This document shows, piece after piece, positions 18,411 to 27,317 of a stretch of DNA of 64,000 nt (the first letter of the stretch is position 1; each line of letters opens with the position of its first letter). Position numbers and translations under genes: made by a program. The notes below the pieces were generated by a model that worked only from the letters and a program-made list of their open reading frames with translations, had not been told where the DNA came from and ran no database searches. Origin of the DNA: UBA1876 sp964515395 (GTDB taxonomy: Bacteria > Synergistota > Synergistia > Synergistales > Thermovirgaceae); the NCBI GenBank assembly GCA_964515395.1, contig CAZERC010000001.1, positions 117,027-181,026 on the forward strand. The letters run 5' to 3'.

Positions 18411-19254
18411 TTGTTTTTCCCTCCCCTGGCCCTCCGGGGCCCATTACCCATTTCTTGATGGTGTTTTTCGGTATACCATACCTTTCCTTCACTGCCTTGA
18501 CAACCTCGCTCACAGGAAGCCCCTGCTCCCGTAGGGCCTGCGCTTCGTCTTTCCATTGGCTTTCTTCTTGCATGAAACAGGTCTCCCCAGGTGCCGGCGC
18601 CACGACGAGGACAAACTCTCCCTTTCGTGGATTCCGTGCGACTTCTGCGGAAATCTCCGACAGTTTTCCACGGATTCGTTCCTGATGCAGCTTCGTCAAC
18701 TCCCGGACAAGCACGGCATCACGGTCACCCAGAGTCTGCTCCAGGTCTTCCAGGTCCCTGTCCAGCCTGTGGGGCGAAACGTAGAGGACGACGGCGCCGC
18801 AGGCATCTTTCATCGAGTGGAACGCTTCAAGGCGGGCCTTTCCCTTCCGGGGCAGGAAACCGCAAAAGGTGAAGGTGTCCAGGGGAAACCCGGACATGAC
18901 AAGGGCCGGGACAAAGGCCGTCGGCCCAGGCAGGACATCGACGGAGATGTCCCTCTCCATGCAGGCTTTGAGCAGTATCCATCCCGGATCCGAAACGGCC
19001 GGCGTGCCGGCATCGGAGACAAGGGCAACGTATTCGCCGTTTTTGAGCCGGCCGACAAGTTCCTCCGTTCTCTTGCGCTCGTTGTGTTCGTGGTAAGACA
19101 ACAAGGGTTTTCTGATGTTGTATCTCTTCAGCAGCCCCAGCGATCTCCTGGTGTCCTCGCAAACGATCAGGTCGGCCTCCCTGAGAACCCTGAGCGCTCG
19201 AAGCGTGATGTCTTCCAGGTTTCCTATGGGTGTCGGAACGATCACCAGCGGCAC
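18397..19254 (-). CDS. rsmI: 16S rRNA (cytidine1402-2'-O)-methyltransferase
   Basis: S-adenosylmethionine-dependent methyltransferase that 2'-O-methylates C1402 in the ribosomal P site. It has the family N-terminus VPTPIGNLEDITLRAL, the CEDTRRS motif near 34 and the SDAGTPAVSDPG motif near 80. At 285 residues it is the usual length, with a helical C-terminal domain (SEVVKAVKERYGIPKNTIKK). The start is GTG with AGGTGA eight bases upstream. It overlaps trmN6 upstream and metG downstream, so all three are probably co-translated. Confidence 0.95.
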   Translation of the reverse strand: MPLVIVPTPIGNLEDITLRALRVLREADLIVCEDTRRSLGLLKRYNIRKPLLSYHEHNERKRTEELVGRLKNGEYVALVSDAGTPAVSDPGWILLKACMERDISVDVLPGPTAFVPALVMSGFPLDTFTFCGFLPRKGKARLEAFHSMKDACGAVVLYVSPHRLDRDLEDLEQTLGDRDAVLVRELTKLHQERIRGKLSEISAEVARNPRKGEFVLVVAPAPGETCFMQEESQWKDEAQALREQGLPVSEVVKAVKERYGIPKNTIKKWVMGPGGPGEGKTNAGK

Positions 19255-19985
19255 AACGAGTCACCTATCCTGTAGGCTCTGAGAAGGTCGGGGGTAAAAT
19301 TCCCCTCTGCGTCCTCCACGAAAAGGGGAGGCTCCAGGACCATCCCCGTTCCTCCCGCCCTGACGGCCTTCATCAGGAAGACCGCGGCCTCCCGGGCCGG
19401 TTTCGGATAGACAGGTCGCACCCGTTTCGGCTGAAGGCCTGCCTGCACCAGCACGGCACAGGTTTCCGCCAGTCGGGTCGCCCTCATGACGAGGTAGAAC
19501 CGTCCCTTGTTCGCCAGAACATATTTCGTCGCCCGGGCGACGTCTTCCAGGGTGCAGTGCACACCCTGCCTGGCGACGGCTTCCCTGGGATCGGGGCTCA
19601 GGCGGCTCTTGCCCCGTTCATCGTAGGGAGGATTCATCACCACCACCTGGAAAGACTGCGGCGAATAAATATCCCGTATATTCCTGAGGTCTCCGGCGGT
19701 AAAGACGGGCATTCCGGAAAAACCGTTTTCAGCAGCGTTGCGCCTGGCCAGTTCGACGAGTTCTTCCTGCTTTTCGAGACCCTCGATGGCTCCTGCCCCG
19801 GGGTATCTTTTCGCGAGCAGAAGGCTGACGGCTCCGTGGGCTGAACCGAGCTCCAGGGCCCTTTCGTTTTTTTTGATCCCCGCATAGGCCGCCAGGAGGA
19901 TCGTGTCGACGCTGACTCTTGGTCCCCCGACAGGCTGATGGATCATGATTTCACCGTAAAGCACAGCATCTTTTGTGGTTTTCAT
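19242..19985 (-). CDS. TrmN6/YfiC-type tRNA adenine-N6 methyltransferase
   Basis: Rossmann-fold methyltransferase of the tRNA1(Val) (adenine37-N6) group. A SAM-binding region (ALELGSAHGAVSLLLAKR) is followed by the catalytic VVMNPPYDERG motif near residue 127, typical of N6-adenine methylation. It is about 247 residues long. I chose ATG 19985, which overlaps the smc stop as TGATG; a TTG one codon earlier is the alternative. It sits between smc and rsmI. The exact tRNA substrate is inferred from the family. Confidence 0.85.
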   Translation of the reverse strand: MKTTKDAVLYGEIMIHQPVGGPRVSVDTILLAAYAGIKKNERALELGSAHGAVSLLLAKRYPGAGAIEGLEKQEELVELARRNAAENGFSGMPVFTAGDLRNIRDIYSPQSFQVVVMNPPYDERGKSRLSPDPREAVARQGVHCTLEDVARATKYVLANKGRFYLVMRATRLAETCAVLVQAGLQPKRVRPVYPKPAREAAVFLMKAVRAGGTGMVLEPPLFVEDAEGNFTPDLLRAYRIGDSLCRW

Positions 19986-22900
19986 CAATCCCAGTCCTCC
20001 AGCTTGACACTGACGATCTGCGAGAGCCCCGGCTCGGAGAGTGTCACGCCGTACATGACATCGGATCGCTCCATGGTCACCCTCCTGTGCGTCATGCAGA
20101 CAAGCTGCATTCGGCTCGAATACTCCCTGGCAAGCTCCGAAAACCTTCTGAGGTTCACTTCGTCAAGTGCGGCGTCGACTTCGTCGAGAATACCTATGGG
20201 GACATCCGCCACTTCCATGGATGCGAAAAGGAGCGATATGGCCGCAAGGGACTGTTCTCCACCGGACAACTGCCCCAGGTGCTGGGGTCGCTTGCCGGGC
20301 GGTCTGGCAAAAACCTCGACACCGGCACTCCAGGCATCGTCCCCGTCGGAAAGCCTCAGCTCCGCTTCTCCGCCTCCGAAAAGTCTCTGAAAAAGCGTGT
20401 TGAAACTGTTTTCTATCCGCTTCAGGGATTCGGAAAAAAGTTTTCCCGCCTGTTCATCCGTTTCGGCAATGAACCGTTTCAGATCTTTTATCCCCTGACG
20501 GACATCTTCAAGCTGCCTGGTGAGAAATTCGAGCCGTTCCCCCAGGGACGTATCCTCGGAGAGAACGCCGAGATCCACATCGCCAAGGGCCTTGAGGGCC
20601 GTTTCCAGCTCCCTGGCACGCCTGCGGACGGATTCAAGCCTGGACGGGTCAACCGATTCCTGCCCGAGGTAAGAATACCTCGCCTCCCACATTTCCCGTG
20701 TCTCCGTCAGTTCGGCCTCGGCGGATGCCTTCTTCTGTCGTGCCAGGGCCAGGTTTTCGTTGACGGATCTCAGGCGTTCGGCGGCCGCATCGCGACGTCG
20801 GCGCGCCCTTTCGCAGGATGCCTGTATTTGTCTCATTTCATTTCGGAGACGAGTCCGCTCTTCAGACAGGTTCCTCCCTGCCTGCCTGGTCTCGAAAAAT
20901 TGCGCGCCGAGGGTCTCAAGCCTCCCGCGGGCCTCCCGGACTTCCTGGTCCAGCTCCCCCAGATTTGCCTCGGTTGTCTTGACCTCTTCGCACATCCGGT
21001 TGCGTTCATCACGAACGCGAAGATGTATTTCACGGGCCGCCCTGACCCGCTCGCGAACCACTTCAAGCCTGGACTGGACTTGCTCTTTCTCTGCCGCTTC
21101 CCGCGTGTCACCGGGGGGTGACAACGCGTCAAGAGATTCTTTGACATCCTGGATTTCCCGGAAGTTTTTCCAGAAGTCACGACCCGTCCTTGCAAGGATT
21201 TTTCCCGTCCGCTCCAGTTCTCCTTCAAGTCGTCCCGTTTCTCTCTCGACTCGGGCAAGAGCATTTTCAAGATACTGGACTTTCTCGGCCGTTTCCCTGC
21301 TTTTGGTCTCGAGACCGGCTCGTTCTCCGGCGGCCCGTTCCTCTACGGTTTCAAGTCTTTTGCCTGACTCCATCAGGCGGTCCCTTTTTCGGCGGGCCTC
21401 TTCAACGGCCTCACGCAACCGGGAGATTTCCCTTCCAATCCCGAGGGCTCCCGCCTCTTTCTTTTTTCCGCCTCCTGCTACCGTCCCGGAAGGATGGATC
21501 ACATCCCCCTCCAGGGTGACTATGGGGAATCGCGCGCCTCCACGTGCCGTTTCCTTTGCCGTTTCGTAGTCTTCAACGACAAGCAAATCGCCGAAAATGT
21601 GAAGAAGAGCAGGTTCCCACCTGCTTTCAAGAGAGAGAAGATCGGCCGCCCATCCGACGATCCCCGGACGATTCATGTCCAGATCTTCTGAAGGGTGTCT
21701 GGGCCGTACACGCTCCAGAGGAAGAAAGGTCCCCCTTCCTGCTCCAGCTTTTTTGAGACTGTCTATGCAGGACCCCGCCGCTTCCAGGTTTTCGACGAGC
21801 ATCCAGTATTGTCTGCCGCCCAAAAACGCCTCGAGGGCCATGGAGAGATGTTCGGGACAATCGATGGCATCAGCCACGGGTGTCATTTCGACATTGAGCC
21901 TTCCAAGCCGTTTCGCAGCCATGAGATGTCTCACCGGCGCCGGGTAGGTCCGGCTCTGAAGCTTGTCCTGCAACTCCTCCAGTGCTGTTTCCATCTTCAT
22001 GATGTCCCGCCTCAGTGTCTGGAGTCCGGCTGCATTCTTCTGACATGCCGCGTAAGCATCATTGTGCCGACCGACCGCCTCGGCAAGATCCTTCTTCTCT
22101 CTTTCAAGCCTTTTCCGTTCCTGGTCCAGCTTTTCGCGGATTGAAGACATCTCTTTGTCGTTTTCGAAGAGACTCTCCCTGACCTCGCTGTAATAGGATC
22201 CGCTTTTTGCGAGTTCCGCCCTCAGTCTCCCCATCGTACCTTCGGCCCTTGATTTTCGCTCTTCCAGCTTCACTGTTTCGTTCCGGATTTTGCGTATTTC
22301 CTCTTCTTTCGCCTTTTCGGCCGCATCGAGCCGCTCTTTTTCCTTCCTGCAAACTTCCTCTTCTTTCAAAGCCTTGTCGAGGGCCTGTTCCGCTTGCTCC
22401 AGTTCCTCATCGGTCTGATTGAGCATCTCCCGGCGCTCACAAAGCTCCTGTTCCATGCGGCTTCGCCGGCCCCGCCCGTCTTTGAGAACCGTCGCTTTCG
22501 CGAACATTTCGCGCTGCATGGCGGCAAGTCTCTCCGTCATCGCATCCGTCTCTTCTCCAAGTTTTTCAAGCCGGTTTTCGAAGCGGGGGAAGGCATTTTC
22601 AGAAACGCTGATCACCCGCGTCCAGCCTCGCTCCCAAAACCGACAGAGGCGGCGGCCCTCTTCGTATGCGCCGATTTCTTTTTCGGCATCTTCGATGACC
22701 TTTTCCGCCTTCGCCCGCTTGATCCTGTACAGCTCGGCATGTGTCTTTTCAAGCTGTTCCGAAAGGTCTTTCGCCTTTTTGGCCTGGACAACCAGCGGAG
22801 CAATGGTTTTTTTCCTGTTCTCGAGCTCCGCCTTGAGCGTTTCAAGGCGCACAAGTTCACTGGATGCGTCATCAAGCCTCTGCGCTGCATCCTCGCGCCG

Positions 22901-23395
22901 TTTCCGGTAGAGATCGATGCCGAAAAGGGTCTCGAGGTGAACCCGCCTTTGGGCAGGTCTCTGCTGGATCACTTCCGATATCTCTCCCTGGCCGATAAAG
23001 GCAAACCTGTCGCCCTCAAGTTTCCAGTCACGCTTGACCGTTTCCAGGTCCTGGAGCCGGACCTTCTCCCCGTCCACGAAAAGGAGACTTCCCTCGTCAT
23101 GAACCCATTTCCTTTTGATGGAGCACATCCTGGTTCCGGAGCGCAACTGGAGCATGACTTCCGTGGAGGATGAAGGCGGAAGGCTCGGGCTTCCCTGAAA
23201 GAGGAGGTCGTTCTGGCGGAGAATCCGGAGGCGGCTGGGATTGCTGTCTCCCAGTGCCCACCGGAGGGCATCCAGGATGTTGCTTTTCCCGCTTCCGTTG
23301 GGTCCCACGATGGCTGTCATGCCGGGAGGAAGAAGCAGTTCGTGGGTTCCCCCAAAGCTCTTGAAACCTTTAAGCTGGATCCGTCCTATGTACAA
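19985..23395 (-). CDS. smc: chromosome segregation protein SMC
   Basis: Condensin ATPase that organises and segregates the chromosome. The N-terminal Walker A is GPNGSGKSNILDALRWALG near 32. Long coiled coils of Glu/Arg/Lys-rich repeats flank a hinge at roughly 490-650. The C-terminal ABC signature LSGGEQSLAAISLLFA and Walker B GILDEVDAALDEVN lie near 1045-1085. At 1136 residues it is full length. The start is TTG, and the gene begins 26 bp inside the 3' end of the RNase G gene. scpA and scpB are not in the window. Confidence 0.96.
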   Translation of the reverse strand: MYIGRIQLKGFKSFGGTHELLLPPGMTAIVGPNGSGKSNILDALRWALGDSNPSRLRILRQNDLLFQGSPSLPPSSSTEVMLQLRSGTRMCSIKRKWVHDEGSLLFVDGEKVRLQDLETVKRDWKLEGDRFAFIGQGEISEVIQQRPAQRRVHLETLFGIDLYRKRREDAAQRLDDASSELVRLETLKAELENRKKTIAPLVVQAKKAKDLSEQLEKTHAELYRIKRAKAEKVIEDAEKEIGAYEEGRRLCRFWERGWTRVISVSENAFPRFENRLEKLGEETDAMTERLAAMQREMFAKATVLKDGRGRRSRMEQELCERREMLNQTDEELEQAEQALDKALKEEEVCRKEKERLDAAEKAKEEEIRKIRNETVKLEERKSRAEGTMGRLRAELAKSGSYYSEVRESLFENDKEMSSIREKLDQERKRLEREKKDLAEAVGRHNDAYAACQKNAAGLQTLRRDIMKMETALEELQDKLQSRTYPAPVRHLMAAKRLGRLNVEMTPVADAIDCPEHLSMALEAFLGGRQYWMLVENLEAAGSCIDSLKKAGAGRGTFLPLERVRPRHPSEDLDMNRPGIVGWAADLLSLESRWEPALLHIFGDLLVVEDYETAKETARGGARFPIVTLEGDVIHPSGTVAGGGKKKEAGALGIGREISRLREAVEEARRKRDRLMESGKRLETVEERAAGERAGLETKSRETAEKVQYLENALARVERETGRLEGELERTGKILARTGRDFWKNFREIQDVKESLDALSPPGDTREAAEKEQVQSRLEVVRERVRAAREIHLRVRDERNRMCEEVKTTEANLGELDQEVREARGRLETLGAQFFETRQAGRNLSEERTRLRNEMRQIQASCERARRRRDAAAERLRSVNENLALARQKKASAEAELTETREMWEARYSYLGQESVDPSRLESVRRRARELETALKALGDVDLGVLSEDTSLGERLEFLTRQLEDVRQGIKDLKRFIAETDEQAGKLFSESLKRIENSFNTLFQRLFGGGEAELRLSDGDDAWSAGVEVFARPPGKRPQHLGQLSGGEQSLAAISLLFASMEVADVPIGILDEVDAALDEVNLRRFSELAREYSSRMQLVCMTHRRVTMERSDVMYGVTLSEPGLSQIVSVKLEDWD

Positions 23396-24803
23396 CGCAC
23401 CCGGTCTCCCTTGTTTCCAGCAGTTCGATGCGATGAAGGACCCGATCGAGAGTCCCCTGCGCCTCGATGCGGTATTTGCTCCAGGGGAACTCCGGCATGT
23501 CCCTCAGAAACAGCCTTACACCCGTTTCATCCTCCCACTGGATCAGGACGTTGTCTGAAATGAATTTCGAAATTGATGGATGCATTTCGAGGAGAATCGC
23601 TTCAGGATGGCTCGAGAGCGCGACCTTTCTGACAAAACGCTTGATGGCTACGGCGAGGCTCTCCTCTCTGGCAACCACTCCGGTCCCGGCGCAAAAGGGA
23701 CAGCCCCTGGTGAAAGTCGAACGGATGTCCGACCTGGCCCTTTTCCTCGTCAGCTCCACCAAACCGAGCTGGGTCAAACCAAAGACCCTGGCCTTGCAGC
23801 GGTCATTTCTGAAAACCTGCTGGAGCCGATCAAGAAGCACTTTCTGATCCTCGGGGTTTTCCATGTCAATGAAATCAATGACCACGATGCCCCCGATGGC
23901 CCTCAGGCGCAGTTGCCTGGCGATTTCGTCCGCCGACTCGAGGTTCGTCGCCAGTACCGTATTCCTCAGGTCCACCTTGCCCGTAAATTTGCCGGTGTTG
24001 ACATCGATGACCGTCAATGCCTCGGTCTGGTCGATCACAAGATACGCCCCGGACTCGAGCCAGACCTTTCTCTCCAGGGCGGTTTCAAGTTCCTGCTCGA
24101 GACCATACAGCTCGAAGAGGGGGATGTTTCCCTGATGTAATGTAATCTCCGGCTCGGAGCCCTCGCTGCAAAATCTTTCGACGAAAGATCGGGCCTGGAA
24201 ATATTCTTCTTTGCCGTCGGTGATGATCTCGGACACGGTTTCGTTCATCTCGTCCCGGAGAACCCGACCCAGAAGCCCCATGTCCTGGTACAACAGGCAA
24301 GGCGCCTGCTGCATCTTTGCCTCATGGGAAATCTGCTCCCAAAGCCGCAACAAGTCTTCAAGGTCTTGTTCAAGGACATCGGTTTCAAGCCATTCAGCGG
24401 CGGTTCTGACGATCAGCCCCATACCATCGGGCCTGATCCGCTTCGCCAGTGCCCTGAGTCGATCCCGCTCCTCATCACCCAGTTTCCGGGATACCCCGAT
24501 TTCCCTGCCTCCAGGGACAAGCACAAGGTACCTGCCGGGAAGGGAAACGCGGGGTGTCACTCTCGCCCCTTTCCCTTTTCTCGCCGTCTTGGACACCTGG
24601 ACGAGTATTTCCTGGTTCTGGCGGACCGTCACTCCTTTCGCATCTGCAAGATACAAAAAGGCGTTCCGCCCCTCCCCGAGGTCCACAAAGGCTGCATTCA
24701 TCCCCGGAAGGACGCTGTCGACCCTGGCCTTGTAAATGTCACCCGCCCTCTGGTGTTCCCACATTCGTTCCACGAAAACTTCCGCCAGTTTCCCGCCTTC
24801 CAC
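23370..24803 (-). CDS. rng: ribonuclease G (RNase E/G family)
   Basis: Endonuclease for rRNA 5' maturation and mRNA decay. An S1-like RNA-binding segment (GDIYKARVDSVLPGMNAAFVDLGEG) comes first. The DNase I-like catalytic region follows, with DVNTGKF near 270, VVIDFIDM near 310 and the Zn-link CPFCAGTG near 370. GTG 24803 is the first standard start, but family-conserved sequence (IIANCLDPEEIRVAI) continues upstream in frame with no ATG, GTG or TTG before a TGA. The real protein probably starts at a rare codon such as ATA 24875, which follows AGGTGA. It overlaps smc by 26 bp. Confidence 0.92.
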   Translation of the reverse strand: MEGGKLAEVFVERMWEHQRAGDIYKARVDSVLPGMNAAFVDLGEGRNAFLYLADAKGVTVRQNQEILVQVSKTARKGKGARVTPRVSLPGRYLVLVPGGREIGVSRKLGDEERDRLRALAKRIRPDGMGLIVRTAAEWLETDVLEQDLEDLLRLWEQISHEAKMQQAPCLLYQDMGLLGRVLRDEMNETVSEIITDGKEEYFQARSFVERFCSEGSEPEITLHQGNIPLFELYGLEQELETALERKVWLESGAYLVIDQTEALTVIDVNTGKFTGKVDLRNTVLATNLESADEIARQLRLRAIGGIVVIDFIDMENPEDQKVLLDRLQQVFRNDRCKARVFGLTQLGLVELTRKRARSDIRSTFTRGCPFCAGTGVVAREESLAVAIKRFVRKVALSSHPEAILLEMHPSISKFISDNVLIQWEDETGVRLFLRDMPEFPWSKYRIEAQGTLDRVLHRIELLETRETGCVVHRTDPA

Positions 24804-24871
24804 GATGGCGACACGAATCTCTTCGGGATCGAGACAGTTCGCAATGATCTTCCTGTCCTGGATATTCTCGT

Positions 24872-25489
24872 CTATGGCATCTCACCTGCCTCAAAAACCG
24901 GGATGACTCTTTTGCCGTCCCATATGCCCATCGCTGTGCGGACGATGAAAAGATCCTCCCAGCCCGTTACGAGTTGCTGCGCTTTCATTGACCTGACGAC
25001 GGCACCCGGCCCAACCTGGTTCGAGTCACCAATGACGAGGTCAATGAAGGATTTTTCCACTATTGCCTGCCGTATGGTTCGAGCCGGTTCCCACCCATCG
25101 CGAAGGAGGCTTGCCGCTTTTTGAAGCAGATCCTCGTTTTTCAGGAAAACCCTGTACCGTCCGTCCCTGCATGCCTTGCTGAGATTCGGACCCTCCGAAA
25201 CGGCCTGCAGGGCAACAAAGGAAAGACCTTCATGTGAAAAAGACTCGAGCCTTTCGATTTCAGGCAGTCCGGTTTCATCAAGCCATATTTCTGCCGGTTC
25301 CGCAAGACCTGCCACGCCCATTGGAAGCGGGGGGCCAAGGCTGATCCTGTCTTTCGGAGCGAAAGATTCCGTCCGACACAGGCGGAATCCCGCCCTCCGG
25401 AAAACCCTGCACAACAGTGGCGGCATCTCCACATGGGGAACGAAACAAAGACGACCTCGCTTCGCGTAGAGGAACCTGCAGCGAATCAT
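24872..25489 (-). CDS. TIGR03936/DUF2344 family radical SAM-linked protein
   Basis: Protein of unknown biochemical role that occurs next to, or fused to, TIGR03960-type radical SAM proteins. The family N-terminus is recognisable (RCRFLYAKRGRLCFVPHVEM), followed by FAPKDRISLGPPLPMGVAGLAE; 205 residues is the usual size. Its ATG overlaps the stop of the radical SAM gene as ATGA, so the pair is translationally coupled. RNase G follows at once, and its conserved coding begins around this gene's stop codon. No catalytic residues can be assigned. Confidence 0.85.
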   Translation of the reverse strand: MIRCRFLYAKRGRLCFVPHVEMPPLLCRVFRRAGFRLCRTESFAPKDRISLGPPLPMGVAGLAEPAEIWLDETGLPEIERLESFSHEGLSFVALQAVSEGPNLSKACRDGRYRVFLKNEDLLQKAASLLRDGWEPARTIRQAIVEKSFIDLVIGDSNQVGPGAVVRSMKAQQLVTGWEDLFIVRTAMGIWDGKRVIPVFEAGEMP

Positions 25490-27294
25490 TTGTCACGCCT
25501 CCCCGAAAGCGGACATCCATGATCCTGCCAGCCGCACCCCTGACATTTTCCCCACCTGCAATCATCGGTGGTCATCTCCTGCCGCGCGTATTCCCATTCA
25601 CGCAAAAGGAATTGCCTCAAGATGCCCACGTCAATATGGTCCCATGGAAGTGCGTCTTCAGGTGAACGGGGCCGGTTGACCCAGCTTTCGGGATTGAGGC
25701 CGCATTCCTCGAAGGCCGACTCCCAGACGCCGATGTCGAAGCACTCCGTCCAGCCGTCAAAACGGGCGCCGTTCAGCCACGCCCTCTCTATGGCTTCCGA
25801 CACGTCCCTCCCGCCGAGGGCAACGGCCGCCTCGAGAAAGGACTGGTCAGGGTCGTGGTAGTTCAGACGCAGGCCGTTGCCTTTTGCTTCCCTTTTGAGA
25901 GACCTGCCTTTTCGGTAAAGCTCCTGTCTCGTATCCTGGGCTACCCACTGGAAGGGCGTATGGGGTTTTGGGACAAAACCGGCAACCGAAAGGGATACCT
26001 TCCCGCTTCTCCCGTGGGTTTTGGCGATTCGCCTTGCCAGCTGACCCGTTTTGATGATGCCCTTGAGATCATCGTCACCCTCGGTGGGCAACCCCATCAT
26101 GAAGTACAGCTTTATCCGCTCCCAGCCCTGGCTGAACACTTCTTCGAAGGTCCGTTCGATGTCCTCGTCGGTCACGCCCTTGTTGATCACATTCCGCAAT
26201 CTCTGCGTCCCCGCTTCAGGTGCAAAGGTCAAACCTCCGCGGCCCATGGACCTGAGCCGCTTCGCAAGCCCCACGGAAAAGCCGTCCATCCTCAGGCTCG
26301 GGAGGCTCAGGTTGACCCTTCGCTCCTTGAGGAAGGGCTCAAGTTCGGCGATAACTTCCTCGAGACCGGAATAGTCACAAGACGCCAGTGAAACCAGACC
26401 GAGTTCTTCCCACCCCGTGTTGTCAACAATTTTTCCGGCCGTTTCGGCAACTTTCCCGGGAGAGCGTTCCCTCAAGGGCCGATACATCATCCCGGCCTGA
26501 CAGAACCTGCATCCCCGTGTGCAGCCCCTGAAGAGCTCCACGGCAGCCCTGTCGTGGACGATGCCCGAAGCCGGGACAACCATGGTCTCGGGGATATACG
26601 CCTCATCGAGGTCTTTGACGACACGTTTCCTGAAAGGTCCTGAAGGTACGGTGCCTCCCTTTTCGCCGCCTTCTTGCGACGGGACATAGAACCCTTCCCG
26701 TCGCGACAGCTCATGGAGGACGTCTTTTCTTTCGTTCCCACAGGAATGACAGACCTCGAGGAGTTCAGGAAGAAGGATTTCCCCGTCGCCCAGGCAAAAT
26801 ACGTCAATGAACGGCGCCAGGGGTTCCGGAGTCAAGGCTCCCGGCCCTCCTGCAATTACAATCGGCGTCCCGGCAGGCCTCTGGGCGCTCCTGAGGGGTA
26901 TGCCTGCAAGGTCGAGCATGGTGAGAATGTTCGTGGCCGTCAGTTCATACTGGAGCGTGAAACCTATGAGATCGAAGTTTTTCAGAGGTTTTCCGGAATC
27001 AAGGCCGCAAAGCGGCATGGAAGCATTCCTCAGCTCGGCCTCCATGTCGGGCCAGGGACAATAGCATCTGTCCACACCCGTTTCGGGCGTTCTCCGCGCA
27101 AGGGAATGCAGGATCTGGAAACCCAGGTAGCTCATCCCCACTTCATAGGTGTCGGGAAAGGCCAGGCACAGGGTCGTCTTTTTGTCTTCCAGCACTTCCG
27201 TGGAACCTTTCCAGTCACAGCCGATATATCGAAAAGGCTTCTTGACGCGGCTCAACAGAGGCCGCATCGGGTCGAACCGTTCGGGAAACTCCAT
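25486..27294 (-). CDS. TIGR03960 family B12-type radical SAM protein
   Basis: Radical SAM protein with an N-terminal cobalamin-binding-like Rossmann region (LAFPDTYEVGMSYLGFQILH). The iron-sulfur motif CTRGCRFCQAG (CX3CX2C) is near residue 260. A C-terminal cysteine cluster (CRWGKCQGCGWQDHGC) may hold another cluster. I chose ATG 27294 (602 residues) because GGAGG lies seven bases upstream. The family is widespread and paired with DUF2344, but its substrate is unknown. It is coupled to DUF2344 and lies 23 bp after rodA. Confidence 0.88.
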   Translation of the reverse strand: MEFPERFDPMRPLLSRVKKPFRYIGCDWKGSTEVLEDKKTTLCLAFPDTYEVGMSYLGFQILHSLARRTPETGVDRCYCPWPDMEAELRNASMPLCGLDSGKPLKNFDLIGFTLQYELTATNILTMLDLAGIPLRSAQRPAGTPIVIAGGPGALTPEPLAPFIDVFCLGDGEILLPELLEVCHSCGNERKDVLHELSRREGFYVPSQEGGEKGGTVPSGPFRKRVVKDLDEAYIPETMVVPASGIVHDRAAVELFRGCTRGCRFCQAGMMYRPLRERSPGKVAETAGKIVDNTGWEELGLVSLASCDYSGLEEVIAELEPFLKERRVNLSLPSLRMDGFSVGLAKRLRSMGRGGLTFAPEAGTQRLRNVINKGVTDEDIERTFEEVFSQGWERIKLYFMMGLPTEGDDDLKGIIKTGQLARRIAKTHGRSGKVSLSVAGFVPKPHTPFQWVAQDTRQELYRKGRSLKREAKGNGLRLNYHDPDQSFLEAAVALGGRDVSEAIERAWLNGARFDGWTECFDIGVWESAFEECGLNPESWVNRPRSPEDALPWDHIDVGILRQFLLREWEYARQEMTTDDCRWGKCQGCGWQDHGCPLSGRRDK

Positions 27295-27317
27295 CAGTGA
27301 ACCTCCATTGGATCCAT

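Noticed and set aside
24860..24880. Programmed frameshift fusing DUF2344 to RNase G
   Set aside because: No slippery heptamer is present, and a separate rare start explains the data more simply.
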